This document shows, in pieces, positions 9,004 through 16,803 of a stretch of DNA of 37,822 nt (positions are counted from its first letter, which is position 1; every line of letters starts with the position of its first letter). The notes below the pieces were generated by a model, which worked only from the letters and a program-made list of their open reading frames with translations, made no database searches and had not been told where the DNA came from. The translations under genes and the position numbers were made by a program. The stretch comes from an uncultured Alphaproteobacteria bacterium (GTDB lineage: Bacteria; Pseudomonadota; Alphaproteobacteria; HIMB59; GCA-002718135): NCBI GenBank assembly GCA_902521315.1, contig CABYRH010000011.1:1-37822 (forward strand). The letters run 5' to 3'.

Positions 9004-10587
9004 TTAATTATCTATTAATTTTTTTAGATAATCAATAGTTTCTCTTAAACCAAATAATTTAAAAAATGATCCTAGTCTAGGGCCTTGATCCTGACCAAGC
9101 ATAACTTGATATACTAGTTTAAAAAAATCTTTTAAGTTTTCAAATTTGTGCTTTTTTCCTACTTCGTATAATAATGTTTGAATATCTTCAGATGAACTGT
9201 TTACAGTAACATCGTTTTCTAAAACATTAATAATATCAATAAATACTTCTTTATTACTATTATCAATCTCTAAAAATTTCTTTTTAGGTAAAATAAAATC
9301 TTCATAGTAATTTAGTGCAAAGTCAATGAGTCGATCAAATTCAGGATTATTTTCAGCATTAATTTTATCATCATATTTGTTGATAAACGACCATATAACT
9401 TTTTTATCTTTAGAATTAGAAACATTGACTAAATTAGTAAGAGTATTGAAATTTATTTCTGATTTAAATTCTTTAGGGTTTCCTGAATGAATATGCCAAA
9501 TTGGATTATCATACTGTTTATTTTTATCTAATTTTGAGTATGAATTATAATGAGAAAGATAATCGTCTACAGTTTTGGGAATTACATCAAAGTGAAGTTT
9601 CTTTGCTGATTTTGGTTTTTGGAACATATAGAGTGCTAGACTTTCAGGAGATGCATAACGCAGCCACTCATCCACACTAATTCCATTTCCAACTGACTTA
9701 GATATTTTTTCACCTTTTTCATCTAAAAACATTTCATAAATTAGATTAGTGGGTGGTATTTTATTTAATACTCTACATATCTTAGATCCTAAATCGACAC
9801 TTTCTGTAAGGTCTTTACCGCACATTTCATAGTCAACATCAAACGATATCCATCTCATTGCCCAATCAACTTTCCATTGTAACTTACATTTTCCATTAAT
9901 TACTTCTGTTTCAACTAACTTGTCTAATGATGGATCTTTGTAAATAATCGTTTTTGTATCCATTTTATATTCTTCAATTTTTACTTGAAGAACTTCACCT
10001 GAATTTTCACTTATTGGGAGAAATGGACTATAAGTTTCTCTTCTTTCTGCTCGTAAGGTAGGTAAAATAATATCTAATATTTTTGGATAGTTTTCAAATA
10101 TACTTAATATTGTTTCATTAAAATCTCCATTTTGATATTTTTCTGTTGAGCTAACAAATTCATAGTCGAAATTAAATTCATCTAAAAAACTTCTAAGTTT
10201 TGCATTATTATGATGTCCAAAACTTTTAAATTTACCAAATGGATCCGGTATAGAAGTAAGTGGCTTACCTATAAATTTTTCTAACATTTCTTTATTTGGA
10301 ACATTTTCAGGAACTTTTCGTAATCCATCCATATCATCAGAAAATGTGATCAGTTTTGTTGGGCAATCAATTATTGAGCTAAATGCATTTTTTACCATTG
10401 ATGTTCTTACAACTTCACCAAAAGTTCCAATATGAGGTAAACCGGAGGGGCCATAACCAGTTTCTAGTAATATATATCCCTTAGATGGAATTTTGAAATT
10501 TTGTAAACCGCCATTTTTTTTAATGATTTGTAATGCTTCTTTAAAAGGCCAAGCTTTTAAGGATTGTGCTAATTCTTTATTAATCAT
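9004..10587 (-). CDS. lysS: Lysyl-tRNA synthetase, class I
   Basis: LysRS1 charges tRNA-Lys using a class I Rossmann fold, the form found in many alphaproteobacteria and archaea instead of class II LysRS. The 527 residues show the class I HIGH box as GYGPSGLPHIGTFGE (residues 44-58), the KMSKS box as KISKSVGNGIS, and a C-terminal helical anticodon-binding half ending in GPRLGSFFKLFG. The ATG lies inside the end of the MarR gene (8-base overlap, ATGATTAA), so the two are co-transcribed. The symbol lysK is also used for the class I enzyme. Confidence 0.95.
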   Translation of the reverse strand: MINKELAQSLKAWPFKEALQIIKKNGGLQNFKIPSKGYILLETGYGPSGLPHIGTFGEVVRTSMVKNAFSSIIDCPTKLITFSDDMDGLRKVPENVPNKEMLEKFIGKPLTSIPDPFGKFKSFGHHNNAKLRSFLDEFNFDYEFVSSTEKYQNGDFNETILSIFENYPKILDIILPTLRAERRETYSPFLPISENSGEVLQVKIEEYKMDTKTIIYKDPSLDKLVETEVINGKCKLQWKVDWAMRWISFDVDYEMCGKDLTESVDLGSKICRVLNKIPPTNLIYEMFLDEKGEKISKSVGNGISVDEWLRYASPESLALYMFQKPKSAKKLHFDVIPKTVDDYLSHYNSYSKLDKNKQYDNPIWHIHSGNPKEFKSEINFNTLTNLVNVSNSKDKKVIWSFINKYDDKINAENNPEFDRLIDFALNYYEDFILPKKKFLEIDNSNKEVFIDIINVLENDVTVNSSSEDIQTLLYEVGKKHKFENLKDFFKLVYQVMLGQDQGPRLGSFFKLFGLRETIDYLKKLIDN

Positions 10588-11041
10588 TTAATTTTGCTCT
10601 GATTCTAATTTTTTTACCCAATAACAACTTTAATGAATTTGTGAAATTAAAAACTTCATCTCCTAATTTATTAAATAATTCATTTTCTAAATCTACAATA
10701 TTATCAATAATATTATTAATTAAATCATTCCCTTCTACAGTTAGAATTAAACTATGAGATCTTTTATCTTGTGGTTGTTGTTTTGATATTAACTTCTTTT
10801 CTTCTAGTTTGGAAATACGTAAGCTAACAACTGACCTATCAATAAATGCATTTTTACATATATCCTGTTGAGTAATATTTATGTTTTGTTGCTGCAATAA
10901 ATAAATTGTCTCGAGAATAAGATATTCATTTAATGTGATTTGACTCTCTTTTAATTTATTTCTTACTTTAGATTGCCATAAGTTAGATGTTTGCCAAATT
11001 AATAATGCTAATCTATTCTCATTAAGAGAAGTGCCTGCCAT
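10580..11041 (-). CDS. MarR family transcriptional regulator
   Basis: The 153 residues form a MarR-type winged helix: dimer helices at both ends, a recognition region around ITQQDICKNAFIDRSVVSLRISKLEEKKLI (about residues 56-85), and a wing with the conserved PQDKRSHSLILT (D-K-R). Only one cysteine is seen, in the recognition-helix region, so a thiol-switch mechanism is not obvious; the ligand is unknown. A clear inverted repeat lies 7 bases upstream of its start, which supports autoregulation. Downstream it overlaps lysS and is followed by pyrD. Upstream is the ferredoxin gene, 48 bases away on the same strand. Confidence 0.88.
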   Translation of the reverse strand: MAGTSLNENRLALLIWQTSNLWQSKVRNKLKESQITLNEYLILETIYLLQQQNINITQQDICKNAFIDRSVVSLRISKLEEKKLISKQQPQDKRSHSLILTVEGNDLINNIIDNIVDLENELFNKLGDEVFNFTNSLKLLLGKKIRIRAKLND

Positions 11042-11047
11042 AGTTTT

Positions 11048-11070
11048 TATACAAATTGTTTGTATACAAA
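11048..11070 (-). promoter_or_regulatory. Palindromic operator, probably for the MarR regulator
   Basis: Two overlapping inverted repeats are visible: TATACAAA-TTG-TTTGTATA (11048-11066, 8-base arms) and the perfect 12-base palindrome TTTGTATACAAA (11059-11070). They give three half-sites of the type TTTGTAT/ATACAAA within 23 bases of the 48-base ferredoxin-marR gap, 7 bases before the marR start. MarR dimers commonly bind 16-20 base palindromes over their own promoter. Assignment to this regulator is by position. Confidence 0.7.
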
Positions 11071-11089
11071 TTAAAAATTTATGTCAATA

Positions 11090-11401
11090 CTATTCTGGAG
11101 CAATTTCTATCTCTAAGCCATCAAGCTCTTCAGAAAGATTAATTTGACAAGATAATCTGGAATTATTTTTAACATCAAATGCTTGATCAAGCATAGACTC
11201 TTCATCATCATCCATATTTTTTAGCTTTTTTGTCCATTTTTCATCAATATAAACATGACAGGTAGCACAAGCACAACATCCTCCACACGAAGCTTCAATA
11301 TCGTAGCCATTGTCTCTAAGTGTTTCCATTAATGTAAAATTACTATCATATTCAATTTCAGATTTTTTACCTGATCTATCTATGATTATTAACTTTGGCA
11401 T
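11090..11401 (-). CDS. 2Fe-2S ferredoxin, adrenodoxin type
   Basis: The 103 residues carry the vertebrate-type [2Fe-2S] pattern CX5CX2CX36C: C39, C45, C48 and C85 within ASCGGCCACATCHV and RLSC. Two more cysteines (C42, C43) lie in the loop. The acidic stretch around residues 64-69 (DDDEE) fits the reductase- and partner-binding surface of adrenodoxin-like ferredoxins, which serve iron-sulfur assembly, heme A formation or P450s. It is coupled to the reductase gene by a one-base TAATG overlap, so this reductase is its likely electron donor. A short AGGTG precedes its ATG. Confidence 0.93.
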   Translation of the reverse strand: MPKLIIIDRSGKKSEIEYDSNFTLMETLRDNGYDIEASCGGCCACATCHVYIDEKWTKKLKNMDDDEESMLDQAFDVKNNSRLSCQINLSEELDGLEIEIAPE

Positions 11402-12411
11402 TAAACACCTAGTTTTTTCTGAAGTTCTTTAGAAGATGTTGTGTATCTAAAAATGTTTTTCTTATCAGGAAAGCAATACTTGAATACTGCTTGAGCCATT
11501 AAGGCAGACTCATGAAATCCTGATAAAATAAGCTTAAGCTTTCCTGGATACCAATTTATGTCACCAATAGCAAAGATTGATTGAGTAGAAGTTTCAAATT
11601 TTTCAGTGTCCACCTTAATTAAGTTTTCGTGTAAGTTTAAACCCCATTCCGCAATTGGACCTAGTTCCATTTTTAAGCCAAAAAAAGGCAAAAGGTAATC
11701 TACTTCAATTTTTGATCTTTCATTATCGTTTTCGTATTCAAGCATTATTTTACTATCTTGAAACTTTGAAATCTTTTTTATTTGGCCTTTTAAAAATTTA
11801 ATTTTTCCTTTTGTTTCTAATTCTTGCATTTTTGAAACGGAATCTGGAGCTGCCCTAAACTCTTTTCTTCTATGTATTAGAGTTACATTGGAATCTTTAG
11901 ATAATTCATTTGTCCAATCCAAGGCAGAATCTCCTCCTCCTGCAATTAAAAGTTTTTTATTTTTAAATATTGATTTATCTCGAATTGCGTAAAAAACATT
12001 TATGTTTTCGAAAGTCTCAATATTCTCAATTGGAGGTTTTCGAGGCACAAAGCTTCCTGCTCCTGCGGCTATAACTATACATTTTGCTTCAACTTTTGTT
12101 CCTATATTAGTCTCTACAATCCAACCATATTCTGTTTTAGCAATTTTCTCAACTTGTTGGTTAAGATGAAATTTAGGTTTAAACGGGTTTATCTGTTTAG
12201 TTAATTCGTCAGTTAGTTCTTGTCCTGTAACAACTGGTCTTGAGGGAATATCATAAATTGGTTTTTCTGGGTACAATTCAGCGCACTGGCCTCCAACCTT
12301 ATCTAAATTATCAATTAAATGACATTCTATATTTAAAAGGCCTAATTCAAATACAGCAAATAAGCCAACTGGACCTGCACCTATAATTACTACATTAGTT
12401 TTTTCTGACAT
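11401..12411 (-). CDS. Ferredoxin-NADP+ reductase, thioredoxin-reductase-like
   Basis: The 336-residue flavoprotein has an N-terminal FAD-binding GAGPVGL, the VGGQCAELYPEKPIYDIPS segment characteristic of YumC-type ferredoxin-NADP reductases, an NADP-binding GGGDSALDW, and a C-terminal FAIGDINWYPGKLKLILSGFHE for FAD. It has no redox CXXC, so it is not thioredoxin reductase. The reaction is electron transfer between NADPH and ferredoxin, most likely the 2Fe-2S protein encoded one base downstream. The gene heads a leftward run of nine genes and is divergent from ctaA across a 53-base gap. Confidence 0.92.
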   Translation of the reverse strand: MSEKTNVVIIGAGPVGLFAVFELGLLNIECHLIDNLDKVGGQCAELYPEKPIYDIPSRPVVTGQELTDELTKQINPFKPKFHLNQQVEKIAKTEYGWIVETNIGTKVEAKCIVIAAGAGSFVPRKPPIENIETFENINVFYAIRDKSIFKNKKLLIAGGGDSALDWTNELSKDSNVTLIHRRKEFRAAPDSVSKMQELETKGKIKFLKGQIKKISKFQDSKIMLEYENDNERSKIEVDYLLPFFGLKMELGPIAEWGLNLHENLIKVDTEKFETSTQSIFAIGDINWYPGKLKLILSGFHESALMAQAVFKYCFPDKKNIFRYTTSSKELQKKLGV

Positions 12412-12464
12412 AAGTGAAAAATAACAACTTTTTTTATTATTTCTAGGGATTATATATATTCTGG
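12412..12464. promoter_or_regulatory. Divergent promoter gap between ferredoxin reductase and ctaA
   Basis: This AT-rich 53-base gap must hold at least part of the start signals for both divergent operons. A TATATATA run (about 12451-12459) could serve as -10 for either strand: on the minus strand it contains TATAAT, about 40 bases before the reductase ATG. No convincing -35 is seen on either strand, and no clear Shine-Dalgarno sequence precedes either ATG. Confidence 0.35.
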
Positions 12465-13520
12465 ATGAATTACGCTAATACTTCTAAATATTATAGTCCC
12501 GCAATCTATATATGGCTATTAACAATAACCGCAATGGTTTTATTAATTATAGTAATAGGAGGTCTAACAAGATTAACAGACTCTGGACTTTCTATGACCG
12601 ACTGGCGTCCAATTTTAGGTGTAATTCCTCCACTGAGTTTAGAAAGTTGGTTGGTTGTTTTCGAAATGTATAAACAAACACCAGAATACAAAATAGTTAA
12701 CAAAAATATGATGTTAAATGAATTTAAATATATTTTTTGGTGGGAGTGGTTTCATAGAATATTTGCAAGAGTCATAGGAATTGTATTTTTAATACCCTTA
12801 ATATACTTCAGTTTTAAAAAGCAAATTCAATCGTCACTATATATAAGACTTGGTATTGTTTTTGTGTTTGGTTTGTTTCAAGCAGTTATTGGATGGTGGA
12901 TGGTAAAGAGTGGTTTGACAGAAAATCCTTATGTAAGCCCTTATAGACTTACTTTTCATCTTTTAAATGCTCTTATAATTTTCTCTATACTTTTATGGAT
13001 AGCAATGGATTATAGATATTCCTCTACTATAAGTTTTTTATCTAATCCAAAGACAAATGAGTTTTATATTTTAATTGCTGTAATCTTAATATTTATCACA
13101 ATTGCAACAGGTGGATTTATGGCTGGAACTAACTCTGGCCAATCTTTTAATACATTTCCACTAATGAATGGAAAAATAATACCTGATGACTACATTATTG
13201 ATGATTTAGGTATTTATAATATTTTTGAGAATACAGTTGCAATAAATTTTAACCACCGCTGGTTATCAATTTTTGTTTTTTTTTATATCCTGTTTGTGTG
13301 TTTCAGATTTATTAAATTTGATAATAAAAACGTTTCAAGTACTCTTGTGTATTTGGTCCTATTCTTTCTGACATTGCAAGTAATTTTAGGTATTATTACT
13401 CTTTTAAGTAATGTTTACTTACCAGTCGCAAGTTTACATCAAACTAATTCAATTTTGTTATTATCAAGTTTATTAATTAGTTATCATCAAATTAAAATTA
13501 GAAAGGTTAAAAATGTCTAA
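12465..13520 (+). CDS. ctaA: Heme A synthase (CtaA/COX15 family)
   Basis: CtaA/Cox15 hydroxylates the C8 methyl of heme O to make heme A for aa3-type cytochrome oxidase. The 351 residues contain about eight hydrophobic helices. Family landmarks are GGLTRLTDSGLSMTDWRP near the start, WWEWFHRIFAR, a histidine in LTFHLLNALI, TGGFMAGTNSGQSFNTFPLM, NHRWLSIF, and SLHQTNSILLLS. The four helix histidines are the usual heme ligands. It is the long COX15 type of alphaproteobacteria and mitochondria. The neighbouring ferredoxin and reductase could be its electron supply. Other cox genes are not present. It overlaps the next gene by 8 bases (ATGTCTAA). Confidence 0.95.
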   Translation: MNYANTSKYYSPAIYIWLLTITAMVLLIIVIGGLTRLTDSGLSMTDWRPILGVIPPLSLESWLVVFEMYKQTPEYKIVNKNMMLNEFKYIFWWEWFHRIFARVIGIVFLIPLIYFSFKKQIQSSLYIRLGIVFVFGLFQAVIGWWMVKSGLTENPYVSPYRLTFHLLNALIIFSILLWIAMDYRYSSTISFLSNPKTNEFYILIAVILIFITIATGGFMAGTNSGQSFNTFPLMNGKIIPDDYIIDDLGIYNIFENTVAINFNHRWLSIFVFFYILFVCFRFIKFDNKNVSSTLVYLVLFFLTLQVILGIITLLSNVYLPVASLHQTNSILLLSSLLISYHQIKIRKVKNV

Positions 13521-14238
13521 CAAAAATATATTTGTCTTTGGGGGAACAGGTTCTATTGGAAAATCATTATCAAAAAAACTGAAAAGCAATAAATATGATC
13601 CAATAATTATTTCTAGAAATGAGGCAGAATTGAAACAATTATCTGAGGAAATTGGTTGTGAATATAAAGTTTGTGATGTTTTAGATTTTGATAAAGTTAA
13701 AAGTATTTCGGAAGAATATAAAGATCGATTATGTGGTATTGCTTTTTGTGTTGGATCTATAAATTTAAAACCTCTCAAAATGACTAAAGATGAGGATTTT
13801 ATTGATTCTTTTAAATTAAATACACTTAGTGCCATAAATGTAATAAAGGTTAATCAAGAAACTCTAGCTAAAAATACTGGAAGTATTCTTCTTTATTCAA
13901 CTATAGCGGTAAAACAAGGTTTTACTAATCACACAATAGTCTCGACCGCAAAAGGTGCCATTGAAGGGCTTACTTTGAGCTTAGCAGCAGAATTTGCTCC
14001 AAAAATTAAAGTAAATTGTATAGCGCCAAGTTTAACTGACGCAAAAATGACACAAAAGTTACTTAATAATGAAACTATTAAGAAAGCAATTGAAAATATG
14101 CATCCTTTACCTAAAATTGGATCTGGTGATGATTTCTCTGATATTGGAAGTTTTCTATTAAGTGATAAAAATAGTTGGATTACTGGACAAATATTTCATA
14201 TAGATGGAGGAAGATCATCATTAAGAATTAAATCGTGA
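13513..14238 (+). CDS. Short-chain dehydrogenase/reductase-like protein lacking the catalytic tyrosine
   Basis: The 241 residues have the SDR Rossmann fold: FGGTGSIG for the nucleotide loop, CDV, N103, S129, and a C-terminal VNCIAPSLTD...WITGQIFHIDGG typical of classical SDRs. The active-site YxxxK is VSTAK: codon gtc gives V143 and K147 is kept, so the tyrosine is missing. NNAG is also replaced by FCVG. I recall SDR relatives with the same HxxxAxAKGAVEG pattern, so this is probably a subfamily trait and not a sequencing error. It may be an inactive or differently working member. It overlaps ctaA by 8 bases and the next gene by 4, so it is in one operon with them. Confidence 0.85.
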   Translation: MSNKNIFVFGGTGSIGKSLSKKLKSNKYDPIIISRNEAELKQLSEEIGCEYKVCDVLDFDKVKSISEEYKDRLCGIAFCVGSINLKPLKMTKDEDFIDSFKLNTLSAINVIKVNQETLAKNTGSILLYSTIAVKQGFTNHTIVSTAKGAIEGLTLSLAAEFAPKIKVNCIAPSLTDAKMTQKLLNNETIKKAIENMHPLPKIGSGDDFSDIGSFLLSDKNSWITGQIFHIDGGRSSLRIKS

Positions 14239-14918
14239 AATATATTTTTATAATTTATTTATCTCTTTTTTCATTTAGTGTTTTTAGTCAACCATTTCCG
14301 ATACCAGATGATAATGAGACAAGTTATGATGTTATTAGAAAAAAGAAAAATATAGGGAGCTTAATATCAAAATTTATAGAAAATGAAGATAGTGTCGTTA
14401 TACATTCAGTCTTAAATATAAATGTTAAAGTTTTATTTATTCCAGCATACAAATTTTTTCAAGAAACTAAAGAAACTTGGAGGAATGGTGAATTTGTATC
14501 AATAGATGGTTTTACAGACTTTGAAGATGATCGAGAGTATAAAATAATTGGAAATGATGTAGGCAATTTTTTTATTGCCAGTGGTATGGATGGTGAATTG
14601 AAATTAGATAAAAATATAGTACCTTTAAATTATTGGAACCTTGAAATGTTAAATGAAAAAGAGGTATTTGATACTCAAAAAGGTATTGTAAGAACAATAG
14701 AAGTAAAGCAACTTGAAGATGAAAAAATTAAAATTAATGACATTGAAATATTAACTAACAAGTATCTTTTCAATGCATCAAAAAATCCAAAAGATAAAGG
14801 ACCATTCCCAGAGTATACACTTTGGTATTTTGAAAAAGAGCTCATGAAAATGGAATTCAAAAATCCTAATGATAAAAAGAATATTATAACAATAATTCGT
14901 AATGATTGGGGTCAATAA
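14235..14918 (+). CDS. Secreted DUF6134-like protein
   Basis: The 227-residue protein starts at a GTG that overlaps the previous stop (GTGA). Residues 1-18 look like a signal peptide (hydrophobic core IFIIYLSLFSFSVF, then SQP). The mature part has the DUF6134 feel: YDVIRKKKNIGS near the start, ETWRNGEF, VPLNYWNLEML, and a late PEYTLWYFEKELMKMEF; its fold is probably a periplasmic beta structure. No enzymatic motif or lipobox cysteine is visible. Function is unknown. It is tightly packed between two SDR genes downstream of ctaA, which suggests a shared cell-envelope or lipid-related role, but that is inference. Confidence 0.75.
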   Translation: MKYIFIIYLSLFSFSVFSQPFPIPDDNETSYDVIRKKKNIGSLISKFIENEDSVVIHSVLNINVKVLFIPAYKFFQETKETWRNGEFVSIDGFTDFEDDREYKIIGNDVGNFFIASGMDGELKLDKNIVPLNYWNLEMLNEKEVFDTQKGIVRTIEVKQLEDEKIKINDIEILTNKYLFNASKNPKDKGPFPEYTLWYFEKELMKMEFKNPNDKKNIITIIRNDWGQ

Positions 14919-15677
14919 TTGCAAACTATTTGGATTACCGGTGGATCTTCTGGAATTGGTTTTGCAGTTGCACAAAAATTTTTGGAAGAAAATTGGAGGG
15001 TTATTATTTCTTCAAGAAATGAAGACAAATTAAAAAAAGCTGTCGATGAATTAAAAAATATAACAAGTAATAAAGAAATCTACTATAAAACTTGTGACGT
15101 AAGTAAGTACAAAGAAGTTAATGATACGATTGCCTACATAGAAAACGAAATTTCAAAAATTAATATTGCTCTCCTAAATGCAACCGCTTACTCACCCAAC
15201 AGAAATCAAGAATTTGATATAAATAATTACAATTTATTAATCGATGTTAATTTAAATGGAACAATAAATTGTATAGATGTTTTGAAAAATTATATGAAGG
15301 GTAGAAATAATTTAATATCTATAGTTTCTTCACCAGTTGGATATAGAGGGATGCCGACGGCAGGCGCTTATGGTATGACCAAAGCAGCACAACTAAATTT
15401 AGTAGAAAGTTTATATTTTGATTTTAAAAAATTAAAAATAAAAATTTCAGTCATCAACCCAGGTTTCATAGATACTGAGTCAACAAAGTTAAATTCTTTT
15501 AAAATGCCCTTTTTAAAACCTGCTAGCTATGCTGCAAAAAAAATATTTGAAGGATTAACTGGTAAATATAAATTTGAAATATATTTTCCTTTTATTTTGG
15601 TTTTTTCTGTAAAAATAATGAGATATTTACCTTTAAAAATTTATGCATTTATTTGGAAAAAATTAGGAAATTTCTAA
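14919..15677 (+). CDS. Short-chain dehydrogenase/reductase
   Basis: This is a canonical SDR of 252 residues: TGGSSGIG at 7-14, CDV at 59-61, NATA in place of NNAG, SS at 137-138, and catalytic Y151-K155 in YGMTK. The C-terminus (from about residue 215) is hydrophobic and basic, with FEIYFPFILVFSVKIMRYLPLKIY, which suggests membrane contact, as in SDRs acting on lipids. The start is TTG directly after the TAA of the upstream gene and in the same frame. No ATG or GTG fits, because the glycine-rich loop begins seven residues later. The substrate is unknown. It converges on pfkA with a 4-base CTAA overlap. Confidence 0.9.
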   Translation: MQTIWITGGSSGIGFAVAQKFLEENWRVIISSRNEDKLKKAVDELKNITSNKEIYYKTCDVSKYKEVNDTIAYIENEISKINIALLNATAYSPNRNQEFDINNYNLLIDVNLNGTINCIDVLKNYMKGRNNLISIVSSPVGYRGMPTAGAYGMTKAAQLNLVESLYFDFKKLKIKISVINPGFIDTESTKLNSFKMPFLKPASYAAKKIFEGLTGKYKFEIYFPFILVFSVKIMRYLPLKIYAFIWKKLGNF

Positions 15678-16759
15678 TTTAGTTCACCAATATAAATTCC
15701 AAGACCTTCAGCTACTTTAATTAAAGGATCATTTTTTTGAACAGTTTTTGAGTATCCAGCAACTTGACTGAGCATCAAATCTTGAACACCTCTATCTTTC
15801 CATACAACTACTCTATTAAATTTTTTCTTTGCAATTAAATCAACAGCATAAACTCCAAAGGCACTTGCAATTAAACGATCTCTATGAGTTGGTTGAGCGC
15901 CTCTTTGAACATGTCCTAGAACTGTAACCCTTGTTTCAGAGTCTGTTATTTTATAGATTTCATCACCAAGATAATTTCCAATCCCTCCAAGGCGAACCTC
16001 GCCATCGACATATTTTACTGTAGCTTTTTTACCGTTTTCTTTTTTTACAGCTTCTGCAACAACGATTAATGCATGATTTCTTCCTTTAGACCTAAGTTTT
16101 TCAATATGTTCAGCGATAGATTTTATTGAATATTGAATCTCGGGTATCAAAATAACATCTGCTCCTCCAGCAATTCCTGCATTCAAAGCAATGTGACCTG
16201 CATCTCTACCCATTACTTCTAAAATCATTACTCTTCTATGACTGGCTGCAGTTGGTTGAAGCATATCTAAAGCATTTGTTGCTACGTCAACTGCAGTATC
16301 ATACCCTATTGATAATTCATTGTGCTTTACATCATTATCAATAGTTTTTGGGATACCTACAAAATTTATATTTCCTTTTTTTGTAATACTTTCAAGAATT
16401 TTTAAACTTCCATCACCACCAATACCTATAAGTGCATCAATTCCTAAACTTTTAAAACCTTCTATAACTAAATCTGATGAGTCAATTTTTTTTCCATTCC
16501 TTATAATTCTTTTAAAGGGGTTTCCTTTGTTGTTTGATCCTAAAAAGGTTCCACCCATTCTCATTAGGCTTCCCTCAAAATTTTGCGGTTCTAATTTAAT
16601 TACGTCTAGTGGATCTTTTAACAAACCTAATGTTCCATCTTTAATTCCATAAACTTCCCAATTATACTTATTATGAGCTCTCAACGTTACAGCTCTTATA
16701 ACTGCATTTAAACCTGCACAATCACCACCACTGGTTAAAATTGCTATTTTTTTTACCAT
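15674..16759 (-). CDS. pfkA: 6-phosphofructokinase
   Basis: The 361 residues have the PfkA fold: TSGGDCAGLN at 9-18, a MRMGGTFLGSN loop, GGDGS at 114-118, PKTIDND at 137-143 with catalytic D141, MGRDAGHIA, and a C-terminal substrate region with LGHVQRGAQPTHRDR. The residue equivalent to E. coli Gly104 is glycine (G117), as in ATP enzymes, while Gly124 is replaced by lysine (K138), as in pyrophosphate enzymes. Glycine at the first site usually means ATP use, but the phosphoryl donor should be treated as open. The ATG at 16759 gives the normal N-terminus. The gene is monocistronic by position and divergent from the DUF465 gene. Confidence 0.93.
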   Translation of the reverse strand: MVKKIAILTSGGDCAGLNAVIRAVTLRAHNKYNWEVYGIKDGTLGLLKDPLDVIKLEPQNFEGSLMRMGGTFLGSNNKGNPFKRIIRNGKKIDSSDLVIEGFKSLGIDALIGIGGDGSLKILESITKKGNINFVGIPKTIDNDVKHNELSIGYDTAVDVATNALDMLQPTAASHRRVMILEVMGRDAGHIALNAGIAGGADVILIPEIQYSIKSIAEHIEKLRSKGRNHALIVVAEAVKKENGKKATVKYVDGEVRLGGIGNYLGDEIYKITDSETRVTVLGHVQRGAQPTHRDRLIASAFGVYAVDLIAKKKFNRVVVWKDRGVQDLMLSQVAGYSKTVQKNDPLIKVAEGLGIYIGELN

Positions 16760-16803
16760 AGGATGTTTATATACTAATATTATATTTTTACTTATTTATT
16801 TTC

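Noticed and set aside
14911..14925. DUF6134 and the following SDR as one gene broken by a stop codon
   Set aside because: The two parts are complete separate families, the first with its own signal peptide, and nothing suggests a natural fusion.
16320..16652. 110-residue open frame on the plus strand
   Set aside because: It is antisense to pfkA, inside well-conserved active-site sequence; proline- and serine-rich shadow translation.
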